NCBI GenBank assembly: GCA_022036555.1
Contig: CM039123.1
Location: 7,813,217 to 7,877,216, forward strand
Reading direction: 5' to 3'
DNA from: Microstegium vimineum
Lineage: Eukaryota > Streptophyta > Magnoliopsida > Poales > Poaceae
DNA: 64,000 bases
Positions within the stretch are counted from its first letter, which is position 1; the number at the start of each line of letters is the position of its first letter. Under the pieces are notes generated by a model. It searched no databases and had not been told where the DNA came from. It was given only the letters and a program-made list of their open reading frames with translations. Position numbers and translations under genes: made by a program. Positions 47,420 through 58,552 of the stretch are shown in pieces.

Positions 47420-48073
47420 TCGTCTCCCTGTCCTGATCCTGCATTTGTCAATCCCAATCTCAAGGATATGTCAATTTCGCTTCTACAAACCCTGTGTTTC
47501 AGCAAGGTATGGTTCCAATTAAATCGTACGATTTCCCTCTCCTGAGTCCCAAAATGCCATTCATTACTGGTATGTTTTGATTTCTCCTCTTTCCTCTTTC
47601 TTTTTATAACTTGATTGAATGCAAGAGTTTTCTTCAAAAAAACTTGAATGCAAGAATTAAGTCAGCAATGCCTAAGCTCCGAAGGTGGGGTGCATCTCAT
47701 TCAAACAGCATTGACATTAACGATTCAAAGTTCGCGTTAGTTTGATTGACCAGGTACTTCGAAATTTACCACTTCGCTTGAACTACTTTCAGCTTATTTC
47801 AATTTATTCTCTCTCATAGAACACTATTCAATCGGTCGAAATCAACCGGCTTTTGTACCAGCCGAACAAGCCTGACATTTTATATATCAAGAGTTCATCT
47901 TGTCTATCAAAGAGCAATTCAAGAGCAGTACAGGAACCAAAGTTCAGGCATAGCAGAAAAACAGCCATTTGCCTGCAGACGCAGGTATTTATGACAGAAA
48001 TACTAGGGGAAAATAGTAGTTCTGAAGAAATGGAGAACCTATGTATGATTTGAAAGAAGAACTACACGTCAAC
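47420..48073. other. Spacer downstream of the NB-LRR gene
   Basis: No feature recognised; the part adjoining 48073 is presumably the 3' untranslated region of the minus-strand gene. Confidence 0.4.
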
Positions 48074-51000
48074 TCATTTTGGCTGAATGCATTCCCCATC
48101 AATATAAACTGCACCAATCAGTGCAATCTTTGGCCCATCAAGTTCATCATCAAGACACCGCTCTGTCAGCTGAGGACCACAGTTAGAGATTGAAAGTCTT
48201 TTCAGAGATGTTGGCAGGCCGTTCACCGGCAATCGCTCAATAGCTGGACAGTTCTGAACACACAGCTCTTCCAATGCAGGAAGCGTGCATAAGTTCTCCG
48301 GAAGCCCACTCATTTCACTACAGTTCTCAATGCTGAGGACATGCAGATTCTCAAGCCAAGAACAGTCAGATAAATCGTCAAAGAATGCATCACATCCATC
48401 AATCTCTAGGATCTCAAGAGAAGAGAGCTGGTCGAACATGTACAATCTTAGAAGCACTGTGTTCTCCAGGTGAAGATTGCACACGTTGAGGAGGGAGCTC
48501 AACCAGTCCAAGTGCTCTATCTTGCTGACCTGATCGCTGCTTACGTGGGAGCACCCAGTTATTTTCAGGTTCCAAACCGAGAACAGGAATGGATCCTCAT
48601 CTACCCATCCACCATGCGCAACGAAGCACTCACTGATCTCCAGCGTTCGCACCGAGGTGTGGAACTTGTCGACAACCATCTTGGGGCAGTCATACAGGGA
48701 GATGTCCCTCAATTCAGTAAGATCTTTGAAGCCATCAGGGATGTCGCAGACGACGCTGTTACAGTTCTTGATTGACATCGACTCAAGGGACTTGAGAAGG
48801 TGCTGTTGCTGAAGCAGGCTAGTGCCTAGAGACCTCAGCCTGTGACACTGATGAACACGTAATGTGGTAAGCCTTGATGTCCACCTGCCTTCTTTTGATA
48901 TCGCTTCCAAGGCTTCTTCTGTTAATGGTTGCTTATCATGGATTCTTGGCAGAGTCTCGAAACCAACATTCTCGATGATCATGACTGTCAGTGAAAGGGG
49001 AAGATCAGGAAAGATGGTCAGCTTTGGGCAGTTCCTTATCTCGAGCTCACAAAGATATGGAAATGCCATCCGTCTTGATTTTGTGTTGCCTGTTGACCAC
49101 TCTGTGCAATGTGATGCGGTTTCAATGACAAGCCTCTTGAGCTTCGGAAACAATTCTTGGTCTGATCGTTGGGGAACCCCAAGGCTCACTTTGGTGATAG
49201 AATGCATCCTGCTGATCTGAAGAACCTCAAGGCTGGGCAGGAGATGCAAGGGAGGCAGGGTCTTACAGTTTATGCAGTCACTTAAGTACATCGATGTCAC
49301 ATTCAACAGAGAACCAGATGTCTTCATCATCCATTGTGGGAATTTGATGCCTCCATACCCCATAATTCTCAAGACCCTTAGACTGTCGTGTGGTTGCAAG
49401 CACTCAATTACTTCTTCGTCCTTGGACACCTCTTTGCTTTGGCCGCCATCACAGCTACTCCATGACAGCTGTAGTTCATTCAGGTGTTGCATCCCCTTCA
49501 GGATGCCTTTTCTGAGCACACTGATGTCAACCTGACGGAGATCCCCAACATGAAGTTTTCCTCGCAGTTGAGTCATCCTTCGCAAGGCGTCGACGTGCAT
49601 GCTACCACCAACACGGAATACATCCAGTTGTTGCAGATTCGAGAGACCATGTATGGCACTTATGCTGGAAAGGAACGACTCACTTGCATACAGATGCCTC
49701 ATGTTGATCAAACTTGTGATGCCGTCAGGAGGATGCAGAGAAGGAGAGTTGCTGCGGACATCCAGGACTTGGAGGTTGTAAAGCTGGCATAGTGTCTCTT
49801 TTTGAAGGTGAATTATTTTGTTTCCTGACAAATTGAGATAGCGGAGGTGCCTGAGCTGGCTGATCTCTGGAGGCAAACATGTCATGTTTTCGCATGAGAG
49901 GACAAGTACTCTCACGCTCTTTGCCATGGAGAAGATATGAGCTAGAACATCCAGAAACTCATCTGATGATTCGCTGACAACATCTGTGAAGAACAGAATT
50001 GTCCGAATTTGGTACAGGAAATGATGATCAGGGGAAGACGACGAAGTCTGCAAAGCCAAATCATTCTTGAGCTTAGACAGGTTACTTGTCCTGATCGTCA
50101 GGTGACGAACCTCATGTGGGATATATCCGGAGCTTTCATCTGTGATCATAAAGAACCGGCTCATTGCCACTGCTCGTGCTAGGTCTAGCATCGACTTGTG
50201 CATCACATATCTATTGCTATTGCTTGCAAGAGGTTGGATGAAGCACCTCTGAACCAATTCATCAACGAACTCACCACCGATGTCCTCCAGCCTCATGGCA
50301 TCACGATCAGAGTATACCAGTCCCTGTGATACCCACATGTTCACCAGCTCATCCTTTGTGAAGACATGGTCGCCAGAGAGCACTGCACAGTACGCGAAAC
50401 ACTGTTTGAGGCGAGGGTCAAGGTGACGGTAGCTCAGCCACAACGCCGGTGAGATCTTCCCGCAGGCATCTGCATCTTGGCTCTCCCACAGCTTGTCTTC
50501 CACCACGTTTCTCCAGTGCTCTTCGTCATCCTGCCGGAAGCACAGCGCTCGTCCAAGTGCCCGTGCCGGTAGCGGCAGGCTGACCATCCTCTTTGCTAGC
50601 TCTGATGCAATTTTCTCCAACGGCGACAGCTCCTCTTCATCCTCTACGACATCGTCGTCCCAATCGTCGTCTCCCAACAGAGTGCATTCTTCTTCGGTGT
50701 CGTCGTCCGCCCTGCCAAACGCGAAATGCCTGAACATCTTGAGGTAATCATCGGATACTAGAGGTGCCAGGGTTAGCATCGGCATTGTGCCTACTGCTGT
50801 CGCAACAGTTTCTGAATCCGTTGTCACCATGATCAAGCTCCTCCTCGCCGCCGGTCGCAGCACCTCCATTAGATCTCCCCACTGCTGCTTGTCGACGACG
50901 ACGTCGGTGATGCCATCAAGCACGAGCAGGAACCTCTTCCCTGCCAATTCCTCGGCGGCGGCAGCTGCGTCGAAGTGGATCATCTGATCCATGAGCTGCT

Positions 51001-51847
51001 GCTTCCTGAGCCGGCGGAGCGGGCCAGAGACGTGCACCCACATCCGCACAGGGAACTCGGCCACGGTGACCTCGTGGTGGAAGACGAAGCGCACCAGCGC
51101 CGTCTTGCCGACCCCGGCGTCCCCGGTGACGGCGAGGACGCCGACGCCGAGGCGGTAGTGCGGGTCGTCGCTGAACCTCACGCTCTGCAGGATCTGCTCC
51201 ACCTCGGCTTCTCTCCCGAAGATGTCGTCTTGTTGGGTTTCGGCGTCCTCTGTTCGCCAAACAGAGGCGACCGTGGCGTAGTTCTTCTCCGGCGCGACGT
51301 CCTCGTACGCCGACGCGCACCTGTAAGCAGCTCGCGCCATCACCCCAAGCGCGTCCCGGAACGGGTCCAGATCAATGCTGCTCGTGGAGCTTTTCCCATG
51401 TCCGCCGCCGCCGCTGGGAGCGCTGGCACGGCCTGCGGTTCTCGGCGGGCTGAAGCAGAGCAAGAACCTGAGCGGGCTGCGCGGCTTCCGCGCGTCCTCG
51501 GCGCCCACGCCGCCGTCGTTTCCCGCCGCCACGTCGACGGCGGCGGCGCACTCGATGTCATCCAGGGCGTCGTCCGCGGCGTAGGCGGCGTCGAGCAGGT
51601 CCTGCAGGGGTCGCCCGCGCAAGTCAACGGCGCCCGCGTCGGCGGCGTCGAGCACGCGCCACACGGACGGGAGCAGGCCCTCGAGGCGGCGCAGGTGGCC
51701 CGTGGCGGCCTCGTCGAGCTCGGTCAGCAGCTCGAGGCCCTTGCGGATGAGGCGGGCGAGCACCGCGGCGACGAAGCCGGACGCCGACCAGCCCACCGTG
51801 GGAGGCAACGGTATCGTCGTCGTTACGGAGGGCTGTGGCGGCGCCAT
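48074..51847 (-). CDS. CC-NB-LRR (NLR) resistance-type protein, intronless, 1257 residues
   Basis: An intracellular immune receptor class that senses pathogen effectors. I chose the ATG at 51847 (MAPPQPSV): the frame is open further upstream, but that part is untypical of NLR N termini. The N terminus is helical, with a DDALDDIE stretch (92-99) in the place of the Rx-type EDVID motif. NB-ARC: P-loop GDAGVGKT 242-249, kinase-2 LLVLDGITD about 307-315 (usual LLVLDDVW), RNBS-B LIMVTTDSE, GLPL-like LPLPARALG 424-432, RNBS-D CFAYCAVL 483-490, MHD-like MHK 549-551. Then leucine-rich repeats to the end, with clear units (LRHLRYLNLSGN, LYNLQVLDVRSN). An acidic insertion spans 381-408. The 5' half is very GC-rich. 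The frame is complete with no lesion. Altered MHD and kinase-2 residues may affect switching; that is inference. Confidence 0.95.
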   Translation of the reverse strand: MAPPQPSVTTTIPLPPTVGWSASGFVAAVLARLIRKGLELLTELDEAATGHLRRLEGLLPSVWRVLDAADAGAVDLRGRPLQDLLDAAYAADDALDDIECAAAVDVAAGNDGGVGAEDARKPRSPLRFLLCFSPPRTAGRASAPSGGGGHGKSSTSSIDLDPFRDALGVMARAAYRCASAYEDVAPEKNYATVASVWRTEDAETQQDDIFGREAEVEQILQSVRFSDDPHYRLGVGVLAVTGDAGVGKTALVRFVFHHEVTVAEFPVRMWVHVSGPLRRLRKQQLMDQMIHFDAAAAAEELAGKRFLLVLDGITDVVVDKQQWGDLMEVLRPAARRSLIMVTTDSETVATAVGTMPMLTLAPLVSDDYLKMFRHFAFGRADDDTEEECTLLGDDDWDDDVVEDEEELSPLEKIASELAKRMVSLPLPARALGRALCFRQDDEEHWRNVVEDKLWESQDADACGKISPALWLSYRHLDPRLKQCFAYCAVLSGDHVFTKDELVNMWVSQGLVYSDRDAMRLEDIGGEFVDELVQRCFIQPLASNSNRYVMHKSMLDLARAVAMSRFFMITDESSGYIPHEVRHLTIRTSNLSKLKNDLALQTSSSSPDHHFLYQIRTILFFTDVVSESSDEFLDVLAHIFSMAKSVRVLVLSCENMTCLPPEISQLRHLRYLNLSGNKIIHLQKETLCQLYNLQVLDVRSNSPSLHPPDGITSLINMRHLYASESFLSSISAIHGLSNLQQLDVFRVGGSMHVDALRRMTQLRGKLHVGDLRQVDISVLRKGILKGMQHLNELQLSWSSCDGGQSKEVSKDEEVIECLQPHDSLRVLRIMGYGGIKFPQWMMKTSGSLLNVTSMYLSDCINCKTLPPLHLLPSLEVLQISRMHSITKVSLGVPQRSDQELFPKLKRLVIETASHCTEWSTGNTKSRRMAFPYLCELEIRNCPKLTIFPDLPLSLTVMIIENVGFETLPRIHDKQPLTEEALEAISKEGRWTSRLTTLRVHQCHRLRSLGTSLLQQQHLLKSLESMSIKNCNSVVCDIPDGFKDLTELRDISLYDCPKMVVDKFHTSVRTLEISECFVAHGGWVDEDPFLFSVWNLKITGCSHVSSDQVSKIEHLDWLSSLLNVCNLHLENTVLLRLYMFDQLSSLEILEIDGCDAFFDDLSDCSWLENLHVLSIENCSEMSGLPENLCTLPALEELCVQNCPAIERLPVNGLPTSLKRLSISNCGPQLTERCLDDELDGPKIALIGAVYIDGECIQPK

Positions 51848-52384
51848 TGGTGGTGGGTTTGCGCGCGTGATGTGTTCTTTGTGGGAGAGCTGGGGTGGTG
51901 AAATGATGATCCGTAGAAGAAAATGGTTAGGCGGAAGGAGAAGGAATGGAGGAAGGGTACAGCTGTTGTCCAACAAAAACTGAATGAAAAATAAAAACAA
52001 ACGGGAAAAAAAAAAGTGGAGGACGGTGGCCGGACGACGTGGGTGCACGTACGCGCGGCGAAAGGGTCGCCGGAGTTGTTGGGCAACATCTTCCAGCCAG
52101 TCCCAGGTTGCAAGTTGGGGGGTGCACAACATAGACAGCCAGACAAGTAAATAGGTGTAAGGTGTTGCACCGTGCACGTACTGCGGCCATGGGCCATAGG
52201 CTGGTTGTTGGGCCGCTTGGGCAAGAAGTTCATGGTGTGATTGTAATTGTACCCTGCGAAGTTCATGGTCCAGCCTAGAACATAAGTACATAACCTACCA
52301 TAGCTGGCCTGTTACCTCCCTGTACCAAAACAAAAAAAAAATGTGTGATGGATGGGCCGGATTATGATGGCTAAATTTTGAAGG
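51848..52384. other. 5' upstream region of the NB-LRR gene
   Basis: The minus-strand frame of the gene stays open through much of this stretch without Met support, and I treat it as 5' leader and promoter. No convincing TATA box was identified. Confidence 0.4.
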
Positions 52385-52866
52385 GAAAAAAACTACTTTT
52401 TCTTCCTTAACTTTTAAAAAAATCTGATTTTTCTCCTTAAATTTTAAAACCGGGTAAACTATCTCCCTCAACTTTTAAAACCGCATGTTTTAACTCTTTG
52501 ACCTAGTTATAAGTGGTTTTGAAGACGGTTTTATTTTCTTTCCTTTTTTATTTATTTCAGCTGAATCTTTGAAAAATCATAGTAAATTAGAGAGAGAGAA
52601 AAATCCTAAAATAAAAAATCCATTTTTTTAGACTTTACATAAGTAGATCTACATAGTAAACATGTAATATGGTATGTTGTAGTACAAAGTTTATGTTGTT
52701 GATATAGATCTATTTTTTTGTGATTAATTGAAATAATTCTTATAACTGCAATTTCTATGGTCCAATTATGATGAAATTATGGTGTCTAATTATTGTATGT
52801 GTTGAACTGTAGTAAGAATTTTATATTTATTGGATCATGTATAACTTAGCTATAGATTTATTTAGG
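52385..52866. mobile_element. Half copy of a foldback MITE family
   Basis: Collinear with one arm of 58553-59452: CTCCTTAA, AAACCGGGTAAA, the CATAGTAAAT block, GTAGATCTACATAGT, and GATCATGTATAA...ATAGATTTATTTA. The second arm is missing. Confidence 0.7.
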
Positions 52867-53021
52867 GTTTATGCTTTTGAATAGGGGAGGAGGTTTTCTT
52901 GATGTGCTTGAGTACACATCTTCTCTACAGTATATCATATACAGTATATCTTCTCTATAGTACACATCGTCTTGATGTGCTACTAGAGTTTAAGGGGGTT
53001 GAAGATGCTCTTAGATTCTAA

Positions 53022-53300
53022 GAGCATCTCCAGCCACAACCTCTAAATCAAACCCCTATATTTCTATTTGGAAGGTGGCTTGTAAAATTTGAGGGTCAAA
53101 TTTAATGTCCAACTTTAGCCATAGTCTCTAATTTGGGGAAGAGGAATAGGAGGGCCTCTTTCTTAGGGATCCGAAACTAAAATTTGAGAGCCCTCCTAAA
53201 ATAGGAGCCCAAATAGGAGGCCCATTGTAGTGGATTTTTTTTTGACCAAGTCACTTGATTTAGAATAGGGGTCTGTTTAGAGGCTCCACTGGAGCTGCTC
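53022..53300. mobile_element. Tourist-like MITE
   Basis: 279 bp with inverted ends GAGCATCTCCAG / CTGGAGCTGCTC and TAA target duplications (53019-53021 and 53301-53303). PIF/Harbinger type by duplication length and sequence. Confidence 0.85.
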
Positions 53301-53303
53301 TAA

Positions 53304-53757
53304 CCAAGTCAACTTATTACACGTTAACGCTCAAAACAAACACATGACATAGCAGGGTGCTTGTGTCTAATGACACGGACGCGAAGAAAAAAAACATAGC
53401 AGGCGTGTTGATCTGATTGGGTCCAGTACCCTCAATGTCAATCGGCCACCACCGCCCTCTCTCCTCCCCCGCGTGCGACAACCTGGAAACTACGGCAGCG
53501 CTCATCCAAGGCGCGGCATGTAGCGCTTGTGGATATGGAAGACGACGAGCTGCAGAAACCCTGGCTGGCTGGCTGGGTGCTCCTGCGGCCGCGACGAGGT
53601 GACGGTCAGCCGACGAACAGAACAAGCAGGCGCGCGCATCGCTTTCGGATATGCCGAGCCAGCACGGCATGTACACCCAGATCTTCTAGCTTTGATGTTA
53701 TCACCACGCTTGCCGCTTATACCTCACACATCTTTGGATCTACATGACCACCATGAC
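53304..53757. other. Upstream region of the gene at 53899
   Basis: No gene recognised; short open frames of mixed composition. Probable promoter DNA. Confidence 0.4.
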
Positions 53758-53758
53758 A

Positions 53759-53767
53759 TATTTATAT
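53759..53767 (+). promoter_or_regulatory. Possible TATA box
   Basis: TATTTATAT about 135 bp upstream of the ATG at 53899. Spacing is acceptable for a plant promoter, but the match is not perfect. Confidence 0.4.
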
Positions 53768-53898
53768 GCTCGCAGCTCGGCACAAGCAGCTAGCAGTTGT
53801 GCCAGCCAAGCCAAGCTAGCTACACACTTTGCCAGTTGCCATTGCCACTAGCTAGGTAGGCACGGTTCTGAAGACGTGCTGCGCGCGAGCGTTCGACC

Positions 53899-54543
53899 AT
53901 GAGCACGTCGCCACGGGCGCTGCAGGAGCTGATGACGGCCGTGGACGCCGCCGGGCATGCAGTCGACGACGACGACGTCAACGTCAACAGCGCGTCGTCG
54001 GATAGCAGTAAGCTCCTGGCGGGGCCCCGCCACCGGCGCTCCACCTACAACGGCCGCGGCCGCGGCGGCGCCCGGAAGAGCGCGCCGGCGGCGGTGGCGG
54101 TGGTGGAGGGCGCCTCCTCGGACGCGAGCTTCGAGTTCAGCGCCGTCGTCAGCTACAGCTCGGCGTCTCCGGCCAGCATGGTGTTCTCCGACGGCCAGCT
54201 CCGCGCGCACCACTTCCCCGCCGTGCGCTCCTCCGCGGGCAGCAGCCAGGCGACGTCGCCGGTGCGGAGCTCGTCCGTCGGAAGCAGCAGCTATAGTATT
54301 AGCACCAAGAAGCAGCAGCAGACACGGGTGATGACGGGGAGCAAGAAGCGCGTCAGCTTCGCGACGACGGATGGCGGCGTCAACCAAGCGGCGGCAGCGG
54401 ACAAGGCCGGCGGCGGGCAGGGGATGAAGAAGAGCGGCGGCCTGCTGGGGTGCATGGGGTCGGCCTGCGGGCCGTCGTCGCGCAACGAGGCGGTGGAGCC
54501 GGTCGCCAGGAGCGATAACCGCAAGGTGGTGGTGGCTTTTTGA
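53899..54543 (+). CDS. Ser/Ala/Gly-rich plant protein of unknown function (214 residues)
   Basis: ATG at 53899, stop TGA at 54541-54543, single exon. The product starts MSTSPRALQELMTAVD. It contains the block FEFSAVVSYSSASPASMVF followed by SDGQLRAHHFPAVRSS (about residues 78-108), Ser-rich stretches, a basic TGSKKRVSF segment (about 150) and a Cys-containing LLGCMGSACG near the C terminus. The 'FEF...ASMVFSDGQL' arrangement resembles short plant regulatory proteins that carry an FEF...SPADELFxNGxL-type motif, but I cannot name the family. RVSF looks like a phosphorylatable basic motif. High GC and G/C-ending codons support a real grass gene. The AT-rich stretch right after the stop suits a 3' region. 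Confidence 0.75.
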   Translation: MSTSPRALQELMTAVDAAGHAVDDDDVNVNSASSDSSKLLAGPRHRRSTYNGRGRGGARKSAPAAVAVVEGASSDASFEFSAVVSYSSASPASMVFSDGQLRAHHFPAVRSSAGSSQATSPVRSSSVGSSSYSISTKKQQQTRVMTGSKKRVSFATTDGGVNQAAAADKAGGGQGMKKSGGLLGCMGSACGPSSRNEAVEPVARSDNRKVVVAF

Positions 54544-54928
54544 TCGGTGAATTATATATTTGGATTTATTTATATATTTATTATATAAAATATATATACC
54601 ATGATGTGCACGCACGATCGATCATGCGGCTTGCAAGAGCATCTATCAGAGCAAGCGTGCTTGTGTTATTATATTATTTCATCATGTGCTATGGCGGCCA
54701 ATGCTGTGATCAATGAAGCACAACCCATTTTCTTTTGAATTGCAATTTAGTATCTGCGAACACTTTTTTGTTGAAAAAAACCTGTCAGATATTTAACCGT
54801 TGGATGTTAAATCTACGGTCCATGGAGCACAATCGGACAGTTTCAAATGACATAGTAGTAGAAGAAAAACAGTCTCCCATTAGTGAAGGCGAATTGGACT
54901 TTTTTTTTTGAAATTGTAGGGCTTCGTA
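54544..54928. other. 3' region and spacer
   Basis: AT-rich likely 3' untranslated region, then spacer with a T-run near 54901-54910. Confidence 0.4.
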
Positions 54929-56414
54929 TTACTCATGAGTCGTAGCTAAATCGCTGGACATCACCACCCCAATCTTCTGGGGGACCTCATCCCAGGTAAG
55001 AACAGTTTCACTGCTACATTTACATCCTATCGAAGCAAGAATATGTGATGCTTTGTTACAAATGCGTGGGCACACATTAACCGAGCTAAGGTTGAGTGTA
55101 CTGTTACCCTCCAAATCGTGCTGCAGGACAAAAATACTGGCAGCGGGTACGGTATGACTCTACCCTATCCAAGCGGAGAAACCAGCGTCCGTGATCTGTG
55201 GCGGACTCTAAGGCTGTGTTTAGTTGCCCCAAACTTTCCAAACTTTGGTACTATGCAAAAGGAAGATTCTCCGTCATATCAAACTTACGGTATATGCATG
55301 GAGTACTAAATGTAGACAAAATCAAAAACTAATTACACAGTTTGCTTTAACTTTGCGAAACGAATCTTTTAAACCTAATTAATCCATGATTGAACACTAA
55401 TTACCAAATACAAACGAAAAATGCTACAAGATTTTTTCCACCAACTAAACACAGCCTAAGTCGCATGGCGGATGACAGAGGGTGGGGGCTGTGTCCTCGG
55501 GTTACGTGTTTAACTACCTAAATTTTTTTAATAATTCACAAACCAAAAGGCTAAATTAAATTCCGATTACGTCATTAAATTTGTTTCAATAAATTCTTCA
55601 AAATAAGATGTCACATGAATATATTTAGACAAATTTTATTTATAAACATATGGGTCCTACAGTTGAATAAAGTATGAAATATAGAGGATGATGGGTGTGG
55701 AAGAAATTTGTATAGAGGAAGAAATCTCGCTGACTAGTACGGAATATTTCTTTTAGAGGATGAATATAGAGGATGAAGAGTGCGGATAGCCTAAACAAAA
55801 ATTCAGAGGAAAGCAAATGCTTAATTTCAGTAACTATTCCACCCCTGGCCGACAACCTGTACTCCTCTCCTCTACTACCTCTTTCACCATAGAAGCATCA
55901 GTTTCTGTGTGTAGTCTTGAGATGCCCAGGGTGATCGCCATCCCAGGGTGATGCCCAGAGTGTTTACCAAACTGCAGTGCGGACAGCCTTAGCCCTGCTT
56001 TCCTCCTTTCATGTTGCTGCCTTAATCACCACTCCATTATCATCTCAGACGATGAATCCCCATCCCCCTGTCTTCTCATCACTGAAAAACGATCCATCAG
56101 AATCGAGCTTGAGGAAACCCGCCGGTGGCTTGTGCCATGTCTTTCTCTGAACATTTTCCGACAATAGCTTCTCCGGGCTCGTTTTCAGAAAAGCATCAAC
56201 CTGAAAAGCCGTAATGTATGCTACTGTATTTCTGAAGCCGATCCTCATTTGCCCTCCTCCTTTTGTTCCTTTTATCCAGGGTAAAAATTCTCTCCATCAT
56301 TTCCTTCCGCGAGCCTGCTTCAGCTAGTTTGCTTCTCACCGATTCCATGTTCAGTTCCCTCCAAACGAATTGGACTTTGATAAAATTTGAGAAGGTCATA
56401 GAACTTTTTGGCAA
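54929..56414 (-). pseudogene. RNase H-like (RVT_3 type) non-LTR retroelement remnant
   Basis: On the minus strand, 56414-56045 encodes a charged stretch (MMERIFTLDKRNKRR) and the start of a plant RNase H-like domain (PPAGFLKLDSDGSFF, GGWGFIV). Here LDSDGSF carries the first catalytic Asp. The end of such a domain reappears at 55114-54929 (ICNKASHILASIGCKC, like the NxxAHxLA motif). These domains occur at the end of plant LINE-type polyproteins and in their host copies. The middle is missing or replaced by other DNA, including the MITE at 55212-55456. Frames are broken, so this is a dead fragment. Confidence 0.7.
55212..55456. mobile_element. Tourist-like MITE
   Basis: 245 bp with inverted ends GGCTGTGTTTAGTT / AACTAAACACAGCC and TAA target duplications (55209-55211 and 55457-55459). 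A very common grass MITE type. It interrupts the RNase H remnant. Confidence 0.93.
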
Positions 56415-58379
56415 AAGATATTATGCCTTTTGGACTGTTGGGCCCGCTCAAAACTTCAAAGACAAGACAAGAAGCCAGCCCACTTACGGAACGAGTACAT
56501 TCTTGTATTCAGGTTCAGGCCTCAATCGACTATCGGGCGCCTCATTTCCGCCCAGAGAATGAACGCACAAAGTCGAATGGTAACGAACTCCTCCGTTCAC
56601 TTTTTCCCGGTCACTCGTGAATTGCCGGCTGAGGGCTGACCGTCTAGTTTTGTCAAAAGATTGGAGTAGGCCGGAATCTTTGTGTTCCTTAATGTAAAAA
56701 GATTTTGCAAAATATGTGCTTTACTCAGTATAAAATATATATAGATACTTATCTCTGAAAAAATAGAATTACAAATAATCATATGTATAAATATCATGCC
56801 CTTATAATAAAACGGCATATATTGATATAGATAATGTCATCATCACTACGTGCAATTCTTCTAATGTTTTAAGTAGTAATAAAACAAAATCACTAGTCAT
56901 AACATGTGAGAATCTTACTATTAGACATTTAGTAGAGAAAATTTGTACTAAATTTTGACTACCAAATTACTAGAAGAACCCCACCTCACTAGGAGGAATT
57001 GAATATTTTAGTTGTGCATGAGCATCTCATTGTCATGAGCACATAACTGGTCATTAAAAAACAATTAGTTGATCCATTAGCTAGATAGATGTTTCATTGG
57101 CTAGTCAACAAAAAGCTAAAGAATCAATCTAGGCCCCTAGTCAGAAACTTCCATTAATATGATCTGGTTTCATCACACTTACATAGGGTCTAAACAGTTG
57201 TTCTACGTTCAATTTACAGCTTTTATAAATACTCATTCTTAAAAAAACTTTTATAAATACTCATGTTCGTTATTTATGTCATGTGAATATACTCGTACGT
57301 TTCTAAGGCCGATGCATGTGGATATCTTATTATGCAATATTGCTAAACATGAGTTTGTCAAAGTGTGGTCCGAGTATATGACACCTTTTTCTTAGAAAAA
57401 ACTATTCACCGACATGTAAATACCCTCCAAACTAAAAGAAAAGGATAATAAGGAACCAATGATTCCGGCCTACCCCAATTTATTAATTGTAGACAGCAAA
57501 AAGTTACATAACCTCCTAGAGATAGTCCAATGCCCATCCCTTACTTATAGAACTGGATTTTTAACCCCCCTCAACTTTTAGAACCAAACCTAAATGGTTT
57601 TGGATGGCAGATTTGTGTGATGTGGTACCATGCTAGCTACACGAGAGTAAACCAGACTTTGTTGCTAATTTAGGTGGTAAATCAAACTAAATATTATTAC
57701 AATATAAAAGTATTTCCTAAAAATATTCAAATAAAAATTCAAAAAATAGATTGTAATCAAAGAAAATCGAAAAATATTTTTGCTTATAAAATTATGAAAC
57801 TAGTTTTAGATTTTTTTTCTAAAGTCATGCTTTATGTGGATTCAAATTATTTGAATACTTTATGGACTCTTAGTTATGTTTATTTATGTTATTAGGTGTT
57901 CTCATTATCTATTACAATTAGTGAATGTTGATCAATAGAACCAAGTACAAGGCTAAGTGACACAAACTACTCTTACGCATTTGGTACGAATCAGACCACC
58001 TTCTGTTTTCCTCCATTTGTGCATCTTCTTATGAATTTCTTCCGCACATTATGATATGATTATATCATTACATGACACTTGTGTTGTCATCATTATAGTA
58101 TAGGTCATCGACATAGACTAATTATAATAGATATGAGAGTAGCCACTAGCAAATAAAACCCAAGATGAGTCCACATAGAATACTCATGTAGTTTAAATTT
58201 AGACACCATAAGATATAACATGATTCACGAAAACTATAAAATTGGTTTCGGAATTTTCCTCATCTGAAATAAACTGGATATCTGATTTACCTCCCTAAAA
58301 TATTAAATAAGTATAATTTATCTTTTTCTATGACTGATGTGGCACTATGTCAGACAAACCAAACATCTAAAACTGATTA
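56415..58379. other. Unassigned AT-rich intergenic DNA
   Basis: No gene recognised. Parts near 57540-57660 (CCCTCAACTTTTAGAACC) recall the foldback MITE family, but I cannot define ends. Confidence 0.4.
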
Positions 58380-58518
58380 GGCCTTATTTAGATGTATATG
58401 TATCCATGTCAATTCGCATGTGTTAGGGTGGATTGGAGTAGAACTTGAACTAAATTTCACCCCAATCCACTCTAACACATGTTGATTAAGGTGAATACAC
58501 ATGCATCTAAACAAGGAC
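58380..58518. mobile_element. Small palindromic MITE
   Basis: The two halves are inverted copies: GGCCTTATTTAGATGTATATG...CATGTGTTAGGGTGGATTGG against the reverse complement of CCAATCCACTCTAACACATG...CATCTAAACAAGGAC. No clear target duplication remains. Confidence 0.75.
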
Positions 58519-58552
58519 GACCGCGGGGTGTTACATCAATAGATTTTAAAAG

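Noticed and set aside
50975..51901. A 308-codon plus-strand open frame
   Set aside because: It lies exactly opposite the GC-rich 5' half of the NB-LRR gene, is Arg/Ala/Gly-rich without a domain, and is a shadow of that gene.
54291..54615. Minus-strand open frames opposite the 214-residue gene
   Set aside because: They mirror the GC-rich coding strand and lack domain or promoter support.
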